A stretch of 64,000 nucleotides of DNA, from the NCBI RefSeq assembly GCF_001832885.1, contig NZ_MKIQ01000023.1:62001-126000 (forward strand), written 5' to 3'. Shown here piece after piece: positions 33,766 to 41,680 of the stretch; position 1 is the stretch's first letter; each line of letters begins with the position of its first letter. The notes beneath the pieces were generated by a model. The model saw only the letters and a program-made list of their open reading frames with translations. It did no database searches and was not told the origin of the DNA. Both the position numbers and the translations under genes were made by a program. Source of the stretch: Floricoccus penangensis (GTDB lineage Bacteria > Bacillota > Bacilli > Lactobacillales > Streptococcaceae).

Positions 33766-34839
33766 ATGAGGCGATTAATTATACAAGTTTTAATGGTTGT
33801 AATTGGAGCAGCAGTAGGAAGTTCATTCTTACCGTATTTATGGTCTGCATTGAATCAAACTAAACTTGAAAACAACAACGTAGTTAATAGTATTATTGGT
33901 GCAATTATTTTTCTATTATTATCATTTATTTTTAATAAATCTATTCTACGTGCCCTTTCAAAGTTGGATGAAGATATTAGCAAGTTAAATTTGCAGAAGT
34001 TCGCATCTAATCTTACAGGAACTCTATTAGGTTTGGTGGCAGGAGCGATTGCAAGTGTCGCACTTTGGGCACTCAATATCCCATTTGTCAGTACAGTTGG
34101 GCCATTGATCCTTATGTCCGGTTTCGCCTATGTGGGTTATCGAGTATTTGCTCGTCGTGGTAAAGAAATTTTTGCCATGTTTAGTCGTAAAAAACCTGTA
34201 GTTATTGAAGAAAATGAAGTTGAAGAAAATAATAAAGTTACCCAAGTAGAAAATTATAAATTACTTGATACAAGTGCAATTATCGATGGTCGAATTATCG
34301 ATGTTCTAAAAACTGGTTTTGTTGATGGAACTATCTTAATTCCAAACTTTGTGGTTTTTGAATTACAGCTAATTGCAGATAGCAATGATAAACTTAAACG
34401 TGCCAAGGGAAGACGCGGATTAGACCTAGTAAATGATATTCAAAAGCTTAAAAATATTAAGGTTGAAACTACTGATAAGGATTATGATGATATTCATGAA
34501 GTGGATACTAAGTTATTAAGACTGGCAACAGAGCTTAAGGGAAGTTTGATAACGAACGATTATAACTTGAATAAAGTAGCTGAAATCCAGCGTGTGCCAG
34601 TTTTAAATATTAATGAATTAGCAAATGCAGTCAAGCCCCAAGTTGTGGTTGGTGAAGAACTTAAAGTTACTATTGTTAAAAAAGGTAGTGAAAGACATCA
34701 AGGTATTGGATATATGCCTGATGGAACTATGATTGTTGTAGAAGACACTGATAATATGATTGACGAGACTGTTGATGCTGAAGTTACTAGTGCACTTCAA
34801 ACTAATGCAGGTCGTATGATTTTTGCTAAATTAGTTTAG
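33766..34839 (+). CDS. yacL: PIN/TRAM domain membrane protein (YacL type)
   Basis: 357 residues. Four N-terminal membrane helices (up to about 135) are followed by a PIN nuclease domain (L-L-D-T-S-A-I-I-D-G-R-I ... L-I-T-N-D-Y-N-L-N) with conserved acidic residues and a C-terminal TRAM RNA-binding domain (E-R-H-Q-G-I-G-Y-M-P-D-G-T-M-I-V-V-E). ATG 33766 follows AAAAAGGAGG; an in-frame ATG 42 bp upstream lacks a ribosome site and overlaps an extended -10 (TGGTAAAAT, 33725-33733). In Bacillus yacL also lies between radA/disA and ispD. Confidence 0.9.
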   Translation: MRRLIIQVLMVVIGAAVGSSFLPYLWSALNQTKLENNNVVNSIIGAIIFLLLSFIFNKSILRALSKLDEDISKLNLQKFASNLTGTLLGLVAGAIASVALWALNIPFVSTVGPLILMSGFAYVGYRVFARRGKEIFAMFSRKKPVVIEENEVEENNKVTQVENYKLLDTSAIIDGRIIDVLKTGFVDGTILIPNFVVFELQLIADSNDKLKRAKGRRGLDLVNDIQKLKNIKVETTDKDYDDIHEVDTKLLRLATELKGSLITNDYNLNKVAEIQRVPVLNINELANAVKPQVVVGEELKVTIVKKGSERHQGIGYMPDGTMIVVEDTDNMIDETVDAEVTSALQTNAGRMIFAKLV

Positions 34840-34859
34840 TCTTAGAAACTGGGTGACAA

Positions 34860-35513
34860 ATGAAATATGATGCGATAGTCTTAGTGGCAGGTTCTGGAAA
34901 AAGAATGGGAATAGGTAAAAATAAAATATTCTTAAAGATTGATGATAAACCTATCTTTCAATATTCACTCGACTTGTTCAAAACTGATGTTGACTGTCAA
35001 AAAATAATTTTAGTTGGTAAGAAAGAAGAGCAGGTCATGTTTACTTCTTACTTGACAGAGAATATAGTTTTTGCCGTTGGTGGTCAAGAACGACAAGATA
35101 GCGTGAGAAATGCATTGAAACTAGTTGGATCAGATTATGTCATGATTCATGATGGAGCTCGCCCATTTATAAATCAGAGTGAACTCAATAGATTAAAGGA
35201 AAAACCGAATTCTATTTTGGCTGTTCCTGTTAAAGATACAATTAAACAAGTAAATTCAGATGGAAAGATAGAACAAACTATTCCACGCGATACTCTATTT
35301 GCGGCTCAAACTCCCCAATGTTTCCAAAGTGCTTTAATAATTAATGCTCATAGGAAGGCCTTTGAAAATAACTTTTTAGGCACTGATGATGCAAGCCTGA
35401 TTGAGGAATTTGAAGAAATTTCAGTCTCTATCGTAGAAGGCTCTTATAATAATATAAAGGTTACTACGCCTGAGGATATCCTCATGGCTCGCTTGATTAA
35501 GGAAAGGATGTAA
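34860..35513 (+). CDS. ispD: 2-C-methyl-D-erythritol 4-phosphate cytidylyltransferase
   Basis: 217 residues, the third enzyme of the MEP pathway, making CDP-methylerythritol. The nucleotide loop V-A-G-S-G-K-R-M-G, Lys in K-N-K-I-F, V-G-G-Q-E-R-Q-D-S-V, H-D-G-A-R-P-F, P-V-K-D-T-I-K and the late T-D-D-A-S-L and N-I-K-V-T-T-P-E-D motifs are all present. Paralogues TarI/IspD-like of streptococci use ribitol phosphate, but here ispF lies nearby and the order equals that of Bacillus, so the isoprenoid role is favoured. It begins 20 bp after yacL. Confidence 0.9.
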   Translation: MKYDAIVLVAGSGKRMGIGKNKIFLKIDDKPIFQYSLDLFKTDVDCQKIILVGKKEEQVMFTSYLTENIVFAVGGQERQDSVRNALKLVGSDYVMIHDGARPFINQSELNRLKEKPNSILAVPVKDTIKQVNSDGKIEQTIPRDTLFAAQTPQCFQSALIINAHRKAFENNFLGTDDASLIEEFEEISVSIVEGSYNNIKVTTPEDILMARLIKERM

Positions 35514-35517
35514 ATTA

Positions 35518-36228
35518 ATGGCTGATAACAGAATGAAATATGTGATTGATTCTAATATGCAATTTCCGCTTGTGGAACTTTATTTAGAGGCTGGCGAAAG
35601 TGCTTATATCCAACGTGGAAGTATGGTCTATCACAGTCCAGGAATCAAGTTGTCTACTACTTTAAATTCTAAAGGCTCAGGACTTGGTAAACTTGTAGGA
35701 GCGATGGCTAGAAGTGTAACAAGTGGCGAGAGTATGTTTTTAACTCAAGTTTCTTCAACTTCGGATAGTGGTAAACTTGCTCTTGCACCTAATACTCCTG
35801 GTCAGGTTATGGCTCTTGAATTAGGCAGTGAGCAATATAGGCTCAATGATGGAGTATTTCTTGCCCTAGATGGAAGTGCTCAATATACTATGCAAAGACA
35901 GAGTGTTGGCAGAGCTGTATTTGGTGGACAAGGTGGTTTCTTTATCATGACTACAGAAGGTCAAGGGACTCTCCTTGTAAATTCCTTTGGTTCTATTAAG
36001 GAAATTGATCTTTCAAATGATGAGATAACAATTGATAATGCTCATGTTGTAGCATGGAGTACAAGTCTTGACTATGATATTCGCTTGGAAAATGGATTCA
36101 TGCAAAGTATTGGTACTGGTGAGGGAGTAGTAAACACTTTCAGAGGTACTGGTAAGATTCTTGTACAAAGTCTCAATGTTGAATCATTCGCTAATGTTCT
36201 AAGTTCGTATATTGCTACAGGTAATTAA
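35518..36228 (+). CDS. AIM24 / TIGR00266 family protein
   Basis: 236 residues. It shows the AIM24-type beta-rich repeated pattern: L-Y-L-E-A-G-E-S-A-Y-I-Q-R-G-S-M-V-Y, L-T-Q-V-S-S-T-S, G-Q-G-G-F-F-I-M-T-T-E-G-Q-G-T-L, W-S-T-S-L-D-Y-D-I. The family is named after a mitochondrial protein but is widespread in bacteria, with no agreed function; it may bind other envelope or cytosolic proteins. The start follows AAGGAAAGGATG within the end of ispD. It interrupts the ispD-ispF pair, which is usually adjacent or fused. Confidence 0.85.
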   Translation: MADNRMKYVIDSNMQFPLVELYLEAGESAYIQRGSMVYHSPGIKLSTTLNSKGSGLGKLVGAMARSVTSGESMFLTQVSSTSDSGKLALAPNTPGQVMALELGSEQYRLNDGVFLALDGSAQYTMQRQSVGRAVFGGQGGFFIMTTEGQGTLLVNSFGSIKEIDLSNDEITIDNAHVVAWSTSLDYDIRLENGFMQSIGTGEGVVNTFRGTGKILVQSLNVESFANVLSSYIATGN

Positions 36229-36229
36229 T

Positions 36230-36709
36230 ATGAATATTAAAATTGGACAAGGATACGATGTTCACGAGTTAGTCGAAAATCGTGAATTGATTATTGGAGG
36301 AGTTAATATTCCTCATGATAGAGGTTTATTAGGTCATAGTGATGCGGATGTTCTTTTGCATGCTATTACGGATGCAATTATTGGAGCCCTTGGATTAGGT
36401 GATATTGGTCATGCATTTCCGGATACAAATCCAGAGATTGCAGGTATCGCATCAACCAAAATCCTCTCAGATACTTATGGCAAGATGATAGATAAAGGAT
36501 TTGTTATTGGAAACGTTGATGCTACTATTATGGCTGAGCAACCAAAAATGAAACCCCATTTAGCTAAAATGAAAAAGAATATTGCTCAAATACTACATAC
36601 ATCAGAAGAAAATATTAATGTAAAAGCTACTACAACAGAAAAATTAGGATTTGTGGGTCGTGAAGAAGGAATGGCCTGTGAAGCGGTTGTTTTAATTGTA
36701 AAATCTTAA
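36230..36709 (+). CDS. ispF: 2-C-methyl-D-erythritol 2,4-cyclodiphosphate synthase
   Basis: 159 residues, the standard length of this homotrimeric zinc enzyme, fifth step of the MEP pathway. Metal ligands are in G-Y-D-V-H (D and H) and G-H-S-D-A-D-V-L-L-H. Substrate and trimer residues are in G-D-I-G-H-A-F-P-D-T and K-A-T-T-T-E-K-L-G-F-V-G-R. It closely follows the E. coli enzyme throughout. ATG 36230 is 1 bp past the AIM24 stop; an in-frame TTG 18 bp earlier lacks support. Confidence 0.96.
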   Translation: MNIKIGQGYDVHELVENRELIIGGVNIPHDRGLLGHSDADVLLHAITDAIIGALGLGDIGHAFPDTNPEIAGIASTKILSDTYGKMIDKGFVIGNVDATIMAEQPKMKPHLAKMKKNIAQILHTSEENINVKATTTEKLGFVGREEGMACEAVVLIVKS

Positions 36710-36725
36710 CTTGCTTAAGCTTTTG

Positions 36726-36777
36726 TGTTATACTATTCTATGCTAAAAAGTAAAAGGTTAAATTAGTTTAGCCTTTT
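36726..36777 (+). promoter_or_regulatory. gltX promoter followed at once by a terminator-like hairpin
   Basis: TGTTATACT (36726-36734) is an extended -10. About 10 nt past its predicted start lies an 11-bp stem AAAAGGTTAAA / TTTAGCCTTTT (36752-36777) with a T-rich tail. The hairpin may end the ispD-ispF transcript while also attenuating the gltX one. The leader is too short for a T-box. Confidence 0.5.
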
Positions 36778-36808
36778 ATATTTTATATTTGTACAAATTG
36801 GAGGAAAA

Positions 36809-38269
36809 ATGTCAGATAAAATTCGTGTGCGTTATGCACCATCACCAACGGGACTTTTACATATTGGAAATGCTCGTACAGCATTATTTAACTACTTATT
36901 TGCTCGTCACCACGGTGGTGAATTCATCATCCGTATAGAGGATACAGACCGTAAACGTCATGTCGAAGATGGTGAACGTAGCCAATTAGAAAACCTTGCT
37001 TGGTTAGGAATGGATTGGGATGAAAGTCCACAAAATCCAAATGAAAAATATGGACCATATCGTCAATCAGAACGTTTAGATATTTATCAAAAATATGTTG
37101 ATGAACTTTTGGAATCAGGTAAAGCTTATAAATCATATAAAACTGAAGAAGAAATTGCCGCTGATCGTGAAGCTCAAGAAGCAAAAGGTCTTCCGCCTGT
37201 TTACGTGAGCGAATATAAAGGAATGACAGAAGAAGAAATTGCATCTTATATTTCTGAACGTGAAGCACAAGGCATTGAACCGACTGTTCGTATAAAAGTT
37301 CCTGAAGGATCAATTTACAAGTGGGATGATATTGTTAAAGGTGAAATCGAGTTTGAAGGTAAGAATATTGGCGGTGACTGGGTAATTCAAAAACGTGATG
37401 GATACCCAACATATAATTTTGCCGTAGTAGTTGATGATCATTTAATGGATATTAGCCATGTTATTCGTGGAGATGACCATATCGCCAATACTCCTAAACA
37501 ACTTATGATTTATGAAGCGTTAGATTGGGAAGCACCAAAATTTGGTCATATGACTCTTATCATCAATAGTGAAACAGGTAAGAAACTTTCAAAACGTGAT
37601 ACAAACACGCTTCAATTTATTGAAGATTATCGTAAAAAAGGTTTCATGAATGATGCAATCTTTAACTTCGTTGCATTACTTGGATGGAATCCTGGTGGAG
37701 AAGAAGAAATTTTCTCTAAGGATGAATTGATTAAATTATTTGACGAAAGTCGCTTAAGTAAATCACCAGCAGCTTTTGACCAAAAGAAACTTGAATGGTT
37801 GGATAATCAATATATTAAGAATGCTGACTCAGAAGTAGTATTTGAACTTGCAAAACCTTTCTTAGAAGAAGCAGGACGCTTAGACGAAAAATCACCATAT
37901 CTTGTTGATTTATATAAACCTCAACTTAAATATGGTGAAGAAATCATTGAGTTGACAGATCTTTTCTATGAAGATTTTCCAGCATTAACGGATGAAGCAA
38001 AAGAAGTTTTATCACTTGAAACTAGTCCAGTAGTCATCAAAGCCTTTAAGGAAAAATTAGAAAATCTTGATGATGCTGATTTTACTAAGGATAATATTTT
38101 CCCATTAATTAAGGAAGTTCAAAAAGAAACAGGCATTAAAGGTAAAAACTTATTTATGCCAATTCGTATTGCTGTTTCTGGTGAAATGCACGGACCTGAA
38201 TTACCTGATACAATTTATTTATTAGGTAAAGATAAGGCAATTGCGCATTTAGAAGAAAATTCAAAATAA
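36809..38269 (+). CDS. gltX: Glutamyl-tRNA synthetase
   Basis: 486 residues, class I synthetase. The HIGH motif is [14 protein letters not shown] and KMSKS is K-K-L-S-K-R-D-T-N. In Firmicutes without GlnRS this enzyme also charges tRNA-Gln, later amidated by GatCAB. GGAGG precedes the ATG. The position after ispF is the same as in Bacillus. A very strong terminator follows. Confidence 0.98.
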   Translation: MSDKIRVRYAPSPTGLLHIGNARTALFNYLFARHHGGEFIIRIEDTDRKRHVEDGERSQLENLAWLGMDWDESPQNPNEKYGPYRQSERLDIYQKYVDELLESGKAYKSYKTEEEIAADREAQEAKGLPPVYVSEYKGMTEEEIASYISEREAQGIEPTVRIKVPEGSIYKWDDIVKGEIEFEGKNIGGDWVIQKRDGYPTYNFAVVVDDHLMDISHVIRGDDHIANTPKQLMIYEALDWEAPKFGHMTLIINSETGKKLSKRDTNTLQFIEDYRKKGFMNDAIFNFVALLGWNPGGEEEIFSKDELIKLFDESRLSKSPAAFDQKKLEWLDNQYIKNADSEVVFELAKPFLEEAGRLDEKSPYLVDLYKPQLKYGEEIIELTDLFYEDFPALTDEAKEVLSLETSPVVIKAFKEKLENLDDADFTKDNIFPLIKEVQKETGIKGKNLFMPIRIAVSGEMHGPELPDTIYLLGKDKAIAHLEENSK

Positions 38270-38271
38270 AA

Positions 38272-38304
38272 AAATAATCCTCAAATTATATTTGGGGATT
38301 ATTT
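38272..38304 (+). terminator. Terminator after gltX
   Basis: A 15-bp stem beginning AAATAATCC with one G-U pair and a TAT loop, ending in TTATTTT. Confidence 0.9.
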
Positions 38305-38332
38305 TCTATGTTGATAAATATTACTTTGTAAT

Positions 38333-38365
38333 AAAAATCTATGGGATGGCCACCCATAGATTTTT
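38333..38365 (-). terminator. Terminator of the minus-strand lipoprotein gene
   Basis: AAAAATCTATGGG / CCCATAGATTTTT stem, A and T tracts on both sides. Confidence 0.85.
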
Positions 38366-38390
38366 GAAATCTCATTCCTGTTATTTGAGA

Positions 38391-39290
38391 TTAGTTTGCT
38401 CTTGTTAATGTATAAGTTTTCCCATTTTGTGCTGTAATAGTTGCTTTGTCTTTACCATCAAAAGTCACAGATGTGTAATTATTTGACATAGCATCCCCTC
38501 CAATGATATCTCTTGCAGATATAGAATCACCTTGTATAAAGAATTCTTTGCGAGATAAATTAGCAATTCTACCTTCAGGAAAATCTTTACTAGTATCATT
38601 AATATTAATATAATCGGGATTATCAGCAACCGTGGCTTTGACTACACTTCCATCACTATTATTCCATGTTCCAATGATGTCATCAATAATATATTCAGAA
38701 GCAGGTTGAGATTTTTGAATTTCTTCTTGACTTGTTCTTACTAGATTCCACGTTTCTCCATCGTTAAATGATAAAGTCATATTATCTTTGCCATTAGAAG
38801 TAATCGTGATTGTATTTTTATCCCCAATTCCGTTTTCTAACTTTGAAGAAATGGTATTTCCATCAATCTTTGCATCGCTAATATTGAATATACCATCAGC
38901 AGACTGACCAGGTAGTTTCCCGTAACCTATAAATGTTTTTTCATAATTAGATTTAAAAGTTATATATTGACCATCAGAATTTTTCCAATACCCAAGTATA
39001 TTATCAAAAGGAAATTCTGATTGTTTGTTTTCATTACTTGTTTCTGAAGGTGGAGTAGAAGTGGTATTATTAGTATTTACTTCACTACTATCAGCAGAAG
39101 TATCAGAGGCAACACTAGAAGAATTATTTTGCTCACTCTTTACTTCACTTTTCTTTGATACCTTTTTTGATACATTTGTTGAAGAAGATTTCGTAGTACT
39201 ATTTGAAGTTGTATCCTTTTTATTTGAACCACATCCTACTAATGTTAGTAATGCTGTTGCAGTTAATAATGCAGTAATTGTTTTTTTCAT
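38391..39290 (-). CDS. Secreted lipoprotein with two related C-terminal repeats
   Basis: 299 residues. The type II signal peptide ends in L-V-G-C (Cys20). Residues about 22-90 form a Ser/Thr/Lys/Asn-rich linker, typical for a tether through the wall. Then two related beta-rich modules follow: I-L-G-Y-W-K-N-S-D-G-Q (about 95-185) and I-I-G-T-W-N-N-S-D-G-S (about 200-299); both start with a W-x-N-S-D-G turn and end with a L-S-F-N-D-G-E-T-W or T-A-Q-N-G-K-T-Y strand. The family is unknown to me. The promoter carries a perfect dyad around its -35, so expression is probably controlled. Confidence 0.8.
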   Translation of the reverse strand: MKKTITALLTATALLTLVGCGSNKKDTTSNSTTKSSSTNVSKKVSKKSEVKSEQNNSSSVASDTSADSSEVNTNNTTSTPPSETSNENKQSEFPFDNILGYWKNSDGQYITFKSNYEKTFIGYGKLPGQSADGIFNISDAKIDGNTISSKLENGIGDKNTITITSNGKDNMTLSFNDGETWNLVRTSQEEIQKSQPASEYIIDDIIGTWNNSDGSVVKATVADNPDYININDTSKDFPEGRIANLSRKEFFIQGDSISARDIIGGDAMSNNYTSVTFDGKDKATITAQNGKTYTLTRAN

Positions 39291-39416
39291 TTTTTCTTCC
39301 TATCCTATTTCTATTTTTCTATTTAATTTTTTAAAATTTTATATTTCATTTAATCAATACGGTTTTCTCCATATAAATTCCCCCTTTAAAGCTAATCAAC
39401 TTCCTTTATGTATTTA

Positions 39417-39444
39417 TTATTACATTGTTACAGAAATATGTCAA
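39417..39444 (-). promoter_or_regulatory. Promoter of the repeat lipoprotein gene
   Basis: On the minus strand a perfect TTGACA (39444-39439) is followed after 16 bp by TAATAA (39422-39417). The leader would be about 120 nt. Confidence 0.6.
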
Positions 39445-39454
39445 GTATTTCTGT
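39430..39454. repeat. Perfect inverted repeat around the -35, candidate operator
   Basis: ACAGAAATA (39430-39438) and TATTTCTGT (39446-39454) flank the 7-bp centre that holds the -35 hexamer. A repressor bound here would occlude the promoter. The regulator is not known; the motif does not match a site I recognise. Confidence 0.55.
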
Positions 39455-39579
39455 TATATTTCTTTGGATAGAAATTAACATTGCTAAAAATAAGGTGACT
39501 ATTATAAATTCAAGGCATTCTCTAATTAAATTAATTTTTTTAAATTTTTAATCATAGTTATCTTAATAAAATAAAAACG

Positions 39580-39602
39580 AGAAATATCTGGATAATATTT
39601 CT
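39580..39602. repeat. Second AGAAATA...TATTTCT inverted repeat
   Basis: AGAAATA (39580-39586) and TATTTCT (39596-39602) with 9 bp between them, the same arms as the dyad 150 bp away. It lies in the otherwise gene-free 39291-39680 stretch. Confidence 0.35.
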
Positions 39603-39629
39603 TTCATAAATAATACTATCCATAAATAT

Positions 39630-39659
39630 AAAAACCGAATACATATGAATTCGGTTTTT
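39630..39659 (-). terminator. Terminator of the GATase-like peptidase gene
   Basis: AAAAACCGAA / TTCGGTTTTT stem with a 10-nt loop containing CATATG. Confidence 0.8.
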
Positions 39660-39680
39660 AAATATTTGAAAGAATGCAGA

Positions 39681-40388
39681 TTAAAGATCATTTAGAAAAT
39701 ATGAAAATAGTGCCTTATCTTTATCAAAACGATGCCATGTTGCTTCAGGATGCCATTGAACTGCTATAATTTTTCTTTGTTCATCGCTGATTGCCTCAAT
39801 AATTCCATCTTTTGCATGTGCAATAGCAGTAAAGTTATCAGCTAATTGCTTTATTGACTGATGATGGAAGGAATTGACCATATGTTTTTGACCAAGGAAA
39901 TCCAGGACGCTGTCAGATTTAACTTCAATTGAATGTGTAGGAAAGCGTTGTTTAGTAGGTACTTGCATGTGTTTAATTTTTGTTCCTGTATAAGATACAT
40001 CTTGAAATAGAGTTCCACCAAACTTAACGTTTAATACTTGTAAACCTCTACATACGCCGAAAATTGATTTTTCTTGGTCTAAAGCAGCTTCAATCAGAGC
40101 AAATTCAAAAATATCTCTTTCGGGATTAGTATTCCCTAGAAGCTTGTCAGGTTCTTCATTATAGCACTGAGGGCTAACATCTTCTCCCCCCATTAATATA
40201 AGTTTATCTACAATATTAATATAGTCAGTCGCTCTTTCAGGTTTATCATTTGGGATTATTAGAGGTATATGTCCCATGGCCTGAATAGCATCTACGAACC
40301 CTTTTCTAGTATATATTACTTTATTTCCATGAAATGGTACTTCGTCTTCACCGTAATAGGTTGTACCTGCGATACCAATAATTGCCAT
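39681..40388 (-). CDS. Class I glutamine amidotransferase-like hydrolase (peptidase C26, PuuD type)
   Basis: 235 residues. Nucleophile Cys lies in F-G-V-C-R-G-L-Q and the catalytic His/Glu pair in V-Q-W-H-P-E-A-T. The oxyanion loop is I-L-M-G-G-E-D-V-S-P. This group includes gamma-glutamyl-GABA and gamma-glutamyl peptide hydrolases. Without partner genes (puuA, puuC) the physiological substrate is open. It is a single gene on the minus strand. Confidence 0.88.
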   Translation of the reverse strand: MAIIGIAGTTYYGEDEVPFHGNKVIYTRKGFVDAIQAMGHIPLIIPNDKPERATDYINIVDKLILMGGEDVSPQCYNEEPDKLLGNTNPERDIFEFALIEAALDQEKSIFGVCRGLQVLNVKFGGTLFQDVSYTGTKIKHMQVPTKQRFPTHSIEVKSDSVLDFLGQKHMVNSFHHQSIKQLADNFTAIAHAKDGIIEAISDEQRKIIAVQWHPEATWHRFDKDKALFSYFLNDL

Positions 40389-40540
40389 AATTAAATACCT
40401 CTAATCCTCTAGACTTGTGAAATAGTAGCTATTCCAACACTGTATGATAAAGGATAGCAAAAAAAACTATTTCCTACAAGGTGTTTAGGTATATGAAAAA
40501 CTTATAGCTTCTTATAAATTTTTTATAAGAAAATTGTTAT

Positions 40541-41134
40541 TTATTTTTCTGCTTGAACAATAAATAAGGTTGCATTTTCTTTCATAAATAAATTATTAGC
40601 TGAGTAAAAATTTTTAATAGTTATGTTTTTAAATTTCTCTTTCTCAAGTATTGCTTTTAGTTCCTCATGCTGGAAGCCATTATGTATCATAGGATGATTA
40701 ACTTTTTCATTTTTGTCGAAATCAACAATAATTACCTTACCATTAGGATTCAAAATTTTATAAATTTTGTTAAGAATTGTTTCTGTATCTGGAATATGAA
40801 TCAAGACTAGTGATAGAATTACTATATCAGCATTGGGTAATAATGTAGTATCATTTACAAGTAAAATTGAAGCATTAGAGATGTTACCAATATTAATTTT
40901 GTCAAGAGCTATTTCAAGCATTTGTTTTGAACTATCAGCTATAATAACTTTTTTGAAATTTTCAACAATTGGTAAAGATACAAGACCTGTGCCACCACCG
41001 TAATCTAGTAAAATATCATTTGAGCTATCGTTAGATAGGTATTTTGAAATTTCTAATCTAATAACATCAGCTAGCTTCTTTCGGTCATAGTTATCATAAT
41101 TATTAGCCATACTGTTAAATACATTTTCAGTCAT
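40541..41134 (-). CDS. Class I SAM-dependent methyltransferase
   Basis: 197 residues. The SAM motif I is L-L-D-Y-G-G-G-T-G-L-V-S, the acidic loop ends strand 2 at I-I-A-D-S-S-K-Q-M-L, and post-I motif N-A-D-I-V-I-L-S-L-V-L-I-H-I is present. It is a UbiE/Methyltransf_11 type small-molecule methyltransferase; substrate unknown. A monocistronic minus-strand gene. Confidence 0.82.
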   Translation of the reverse strand: MTENVFNSMANNYDNYDRKKLADVIRLEISKYLSNDSSNDILLDYGGGTGLVSLPIVENFKKVIIADSSKQMLEIALDKINIGNISNASILLVNDTTLLPNADIVILSLVLIHIPDTETILNKIYKILNPNGKVIIVDFDKNEKVNHPMIHNGFQHEELKAILEKEKFKNITIKNFYSANNLFMKENATLFIVQAEK

Positions 41135-41211
41135 TTAAATTTCTACCTTCTATCTATCGTCAATTTAATTTATATAATAGACCAATATTATGTATTCAAC
41201 AAAAAATTTAA

Positions 41212-41240
41212 CTGAAAAAATTATAAAAATTTTGTATAAT
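41212..41240 (+). promoter_or_regulatory. Promoter of the LapA-domain gene
   Basis: CTGAAA (41212-41217), 17 bp, TATAAT (41235-41240), 38 bp before the start codon. Confidence 0.65.
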
Positions 41241-41278
41241 GATTACAGTAACAAATTAATTAAAAAAGGAGTATAGCT

Positions 41279-41569
41279 ATGGAGAAGCTGAAAGAATTAC
41301 TTACACCAAAGAGAGTAATAGCTATTTTAGTATTAATTGCAATTATTGTCTTTGCCTTCCAAAATTTAAATTTGGTCGAATTATCGTTTATTTTCTTTTC
41401 AATTAAAATTCCGCTATTATTTTTAATCCTTATAATGTTTGCAGTTGGTGTTATTTTGGGGTGGACTTATAAAAAAGGAGATGCAAAGAAGGCAATAAAA
41501 AACATTCAATCTGAAACTCAAAAAGAAATTTCAAATTTACAATCTCAAATTGAAGATTTAAAAAAATAA
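41279..41569 (+). CDS. LapA-domain (DUF1049) small membrane protein
   Basis: 96 residues with two membrane helices (about 12-30 and 41-62) and a short loop F-Q-N-L-N-L-V-E-L-S-F between them, the LapA/DUF1049 signature. A cytoplasmic coiled tail E-T-Q-K-E-I-S-N-L-Q-S-Q-I-E-D-L-K-K follows. In E. coli LapA works with LapB on LPS assembly control; the Gram-positive relatives have no known role. AAAAAAGGAG precedes the start, and the terminator begins at the stop codon. Confidence 0.85.
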   Translation: MEKLKELLTPKRVIAILVLIAIIVFAFQNLNLVELSFIFFSIKIPLLFLILIMFAVGVILGWTYKKGDAKKAIKNIQSETQKEISNLQSQIEDLKK

Positions 41570-41592
41570 TCTGGCAGTTATGCTAGATTTTT
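41568..41592 (+). terminator. Terminator after the LapA-domain gene
   Basis: AATCTGGCA / TGCTAGATT stem with GTTA loop and TTT. The first bases overlap the stop codon. Confidence 0.7.
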
Positions 41593-41608
41593 AAATTATA
41601 TTTTTAAA

Positions 41609-41637
41609 TGTTATAATTATATGTGAAAGCGATTGCG
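41609..41637 (+). promoter_or_regulatory. Promoter with downstream cre-like site before the DUF4352 gene
   Basis: TGTTATAAT (41609-41617) is an extended -10. TGAAAGCGATTGCG (41624-41637) follows at the predicted start point and matches the CcpA site except for the last base. Binding there would block initiation. Confidence 0.5.
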
Positions 41638-41680
41638 TGTGTTAATTAGAGTTTTTTGATAGTATCAAAGGAGAAAAAAG

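Noticed and set aside
36721-36808. T-box riboswitch before gltX
   Set aside because: The leader is less than 70 nt after the promoter, with no specifier loop or T-box sequence; only a simple hairpin is present.
39025-39471. 148-codon plus-strand frame across the lipoprotein start
   Set aside because: Antisense to the Ser/Thr-rich linker and promoter of a convincing gene; hydrophobic composition is a by-product of that.
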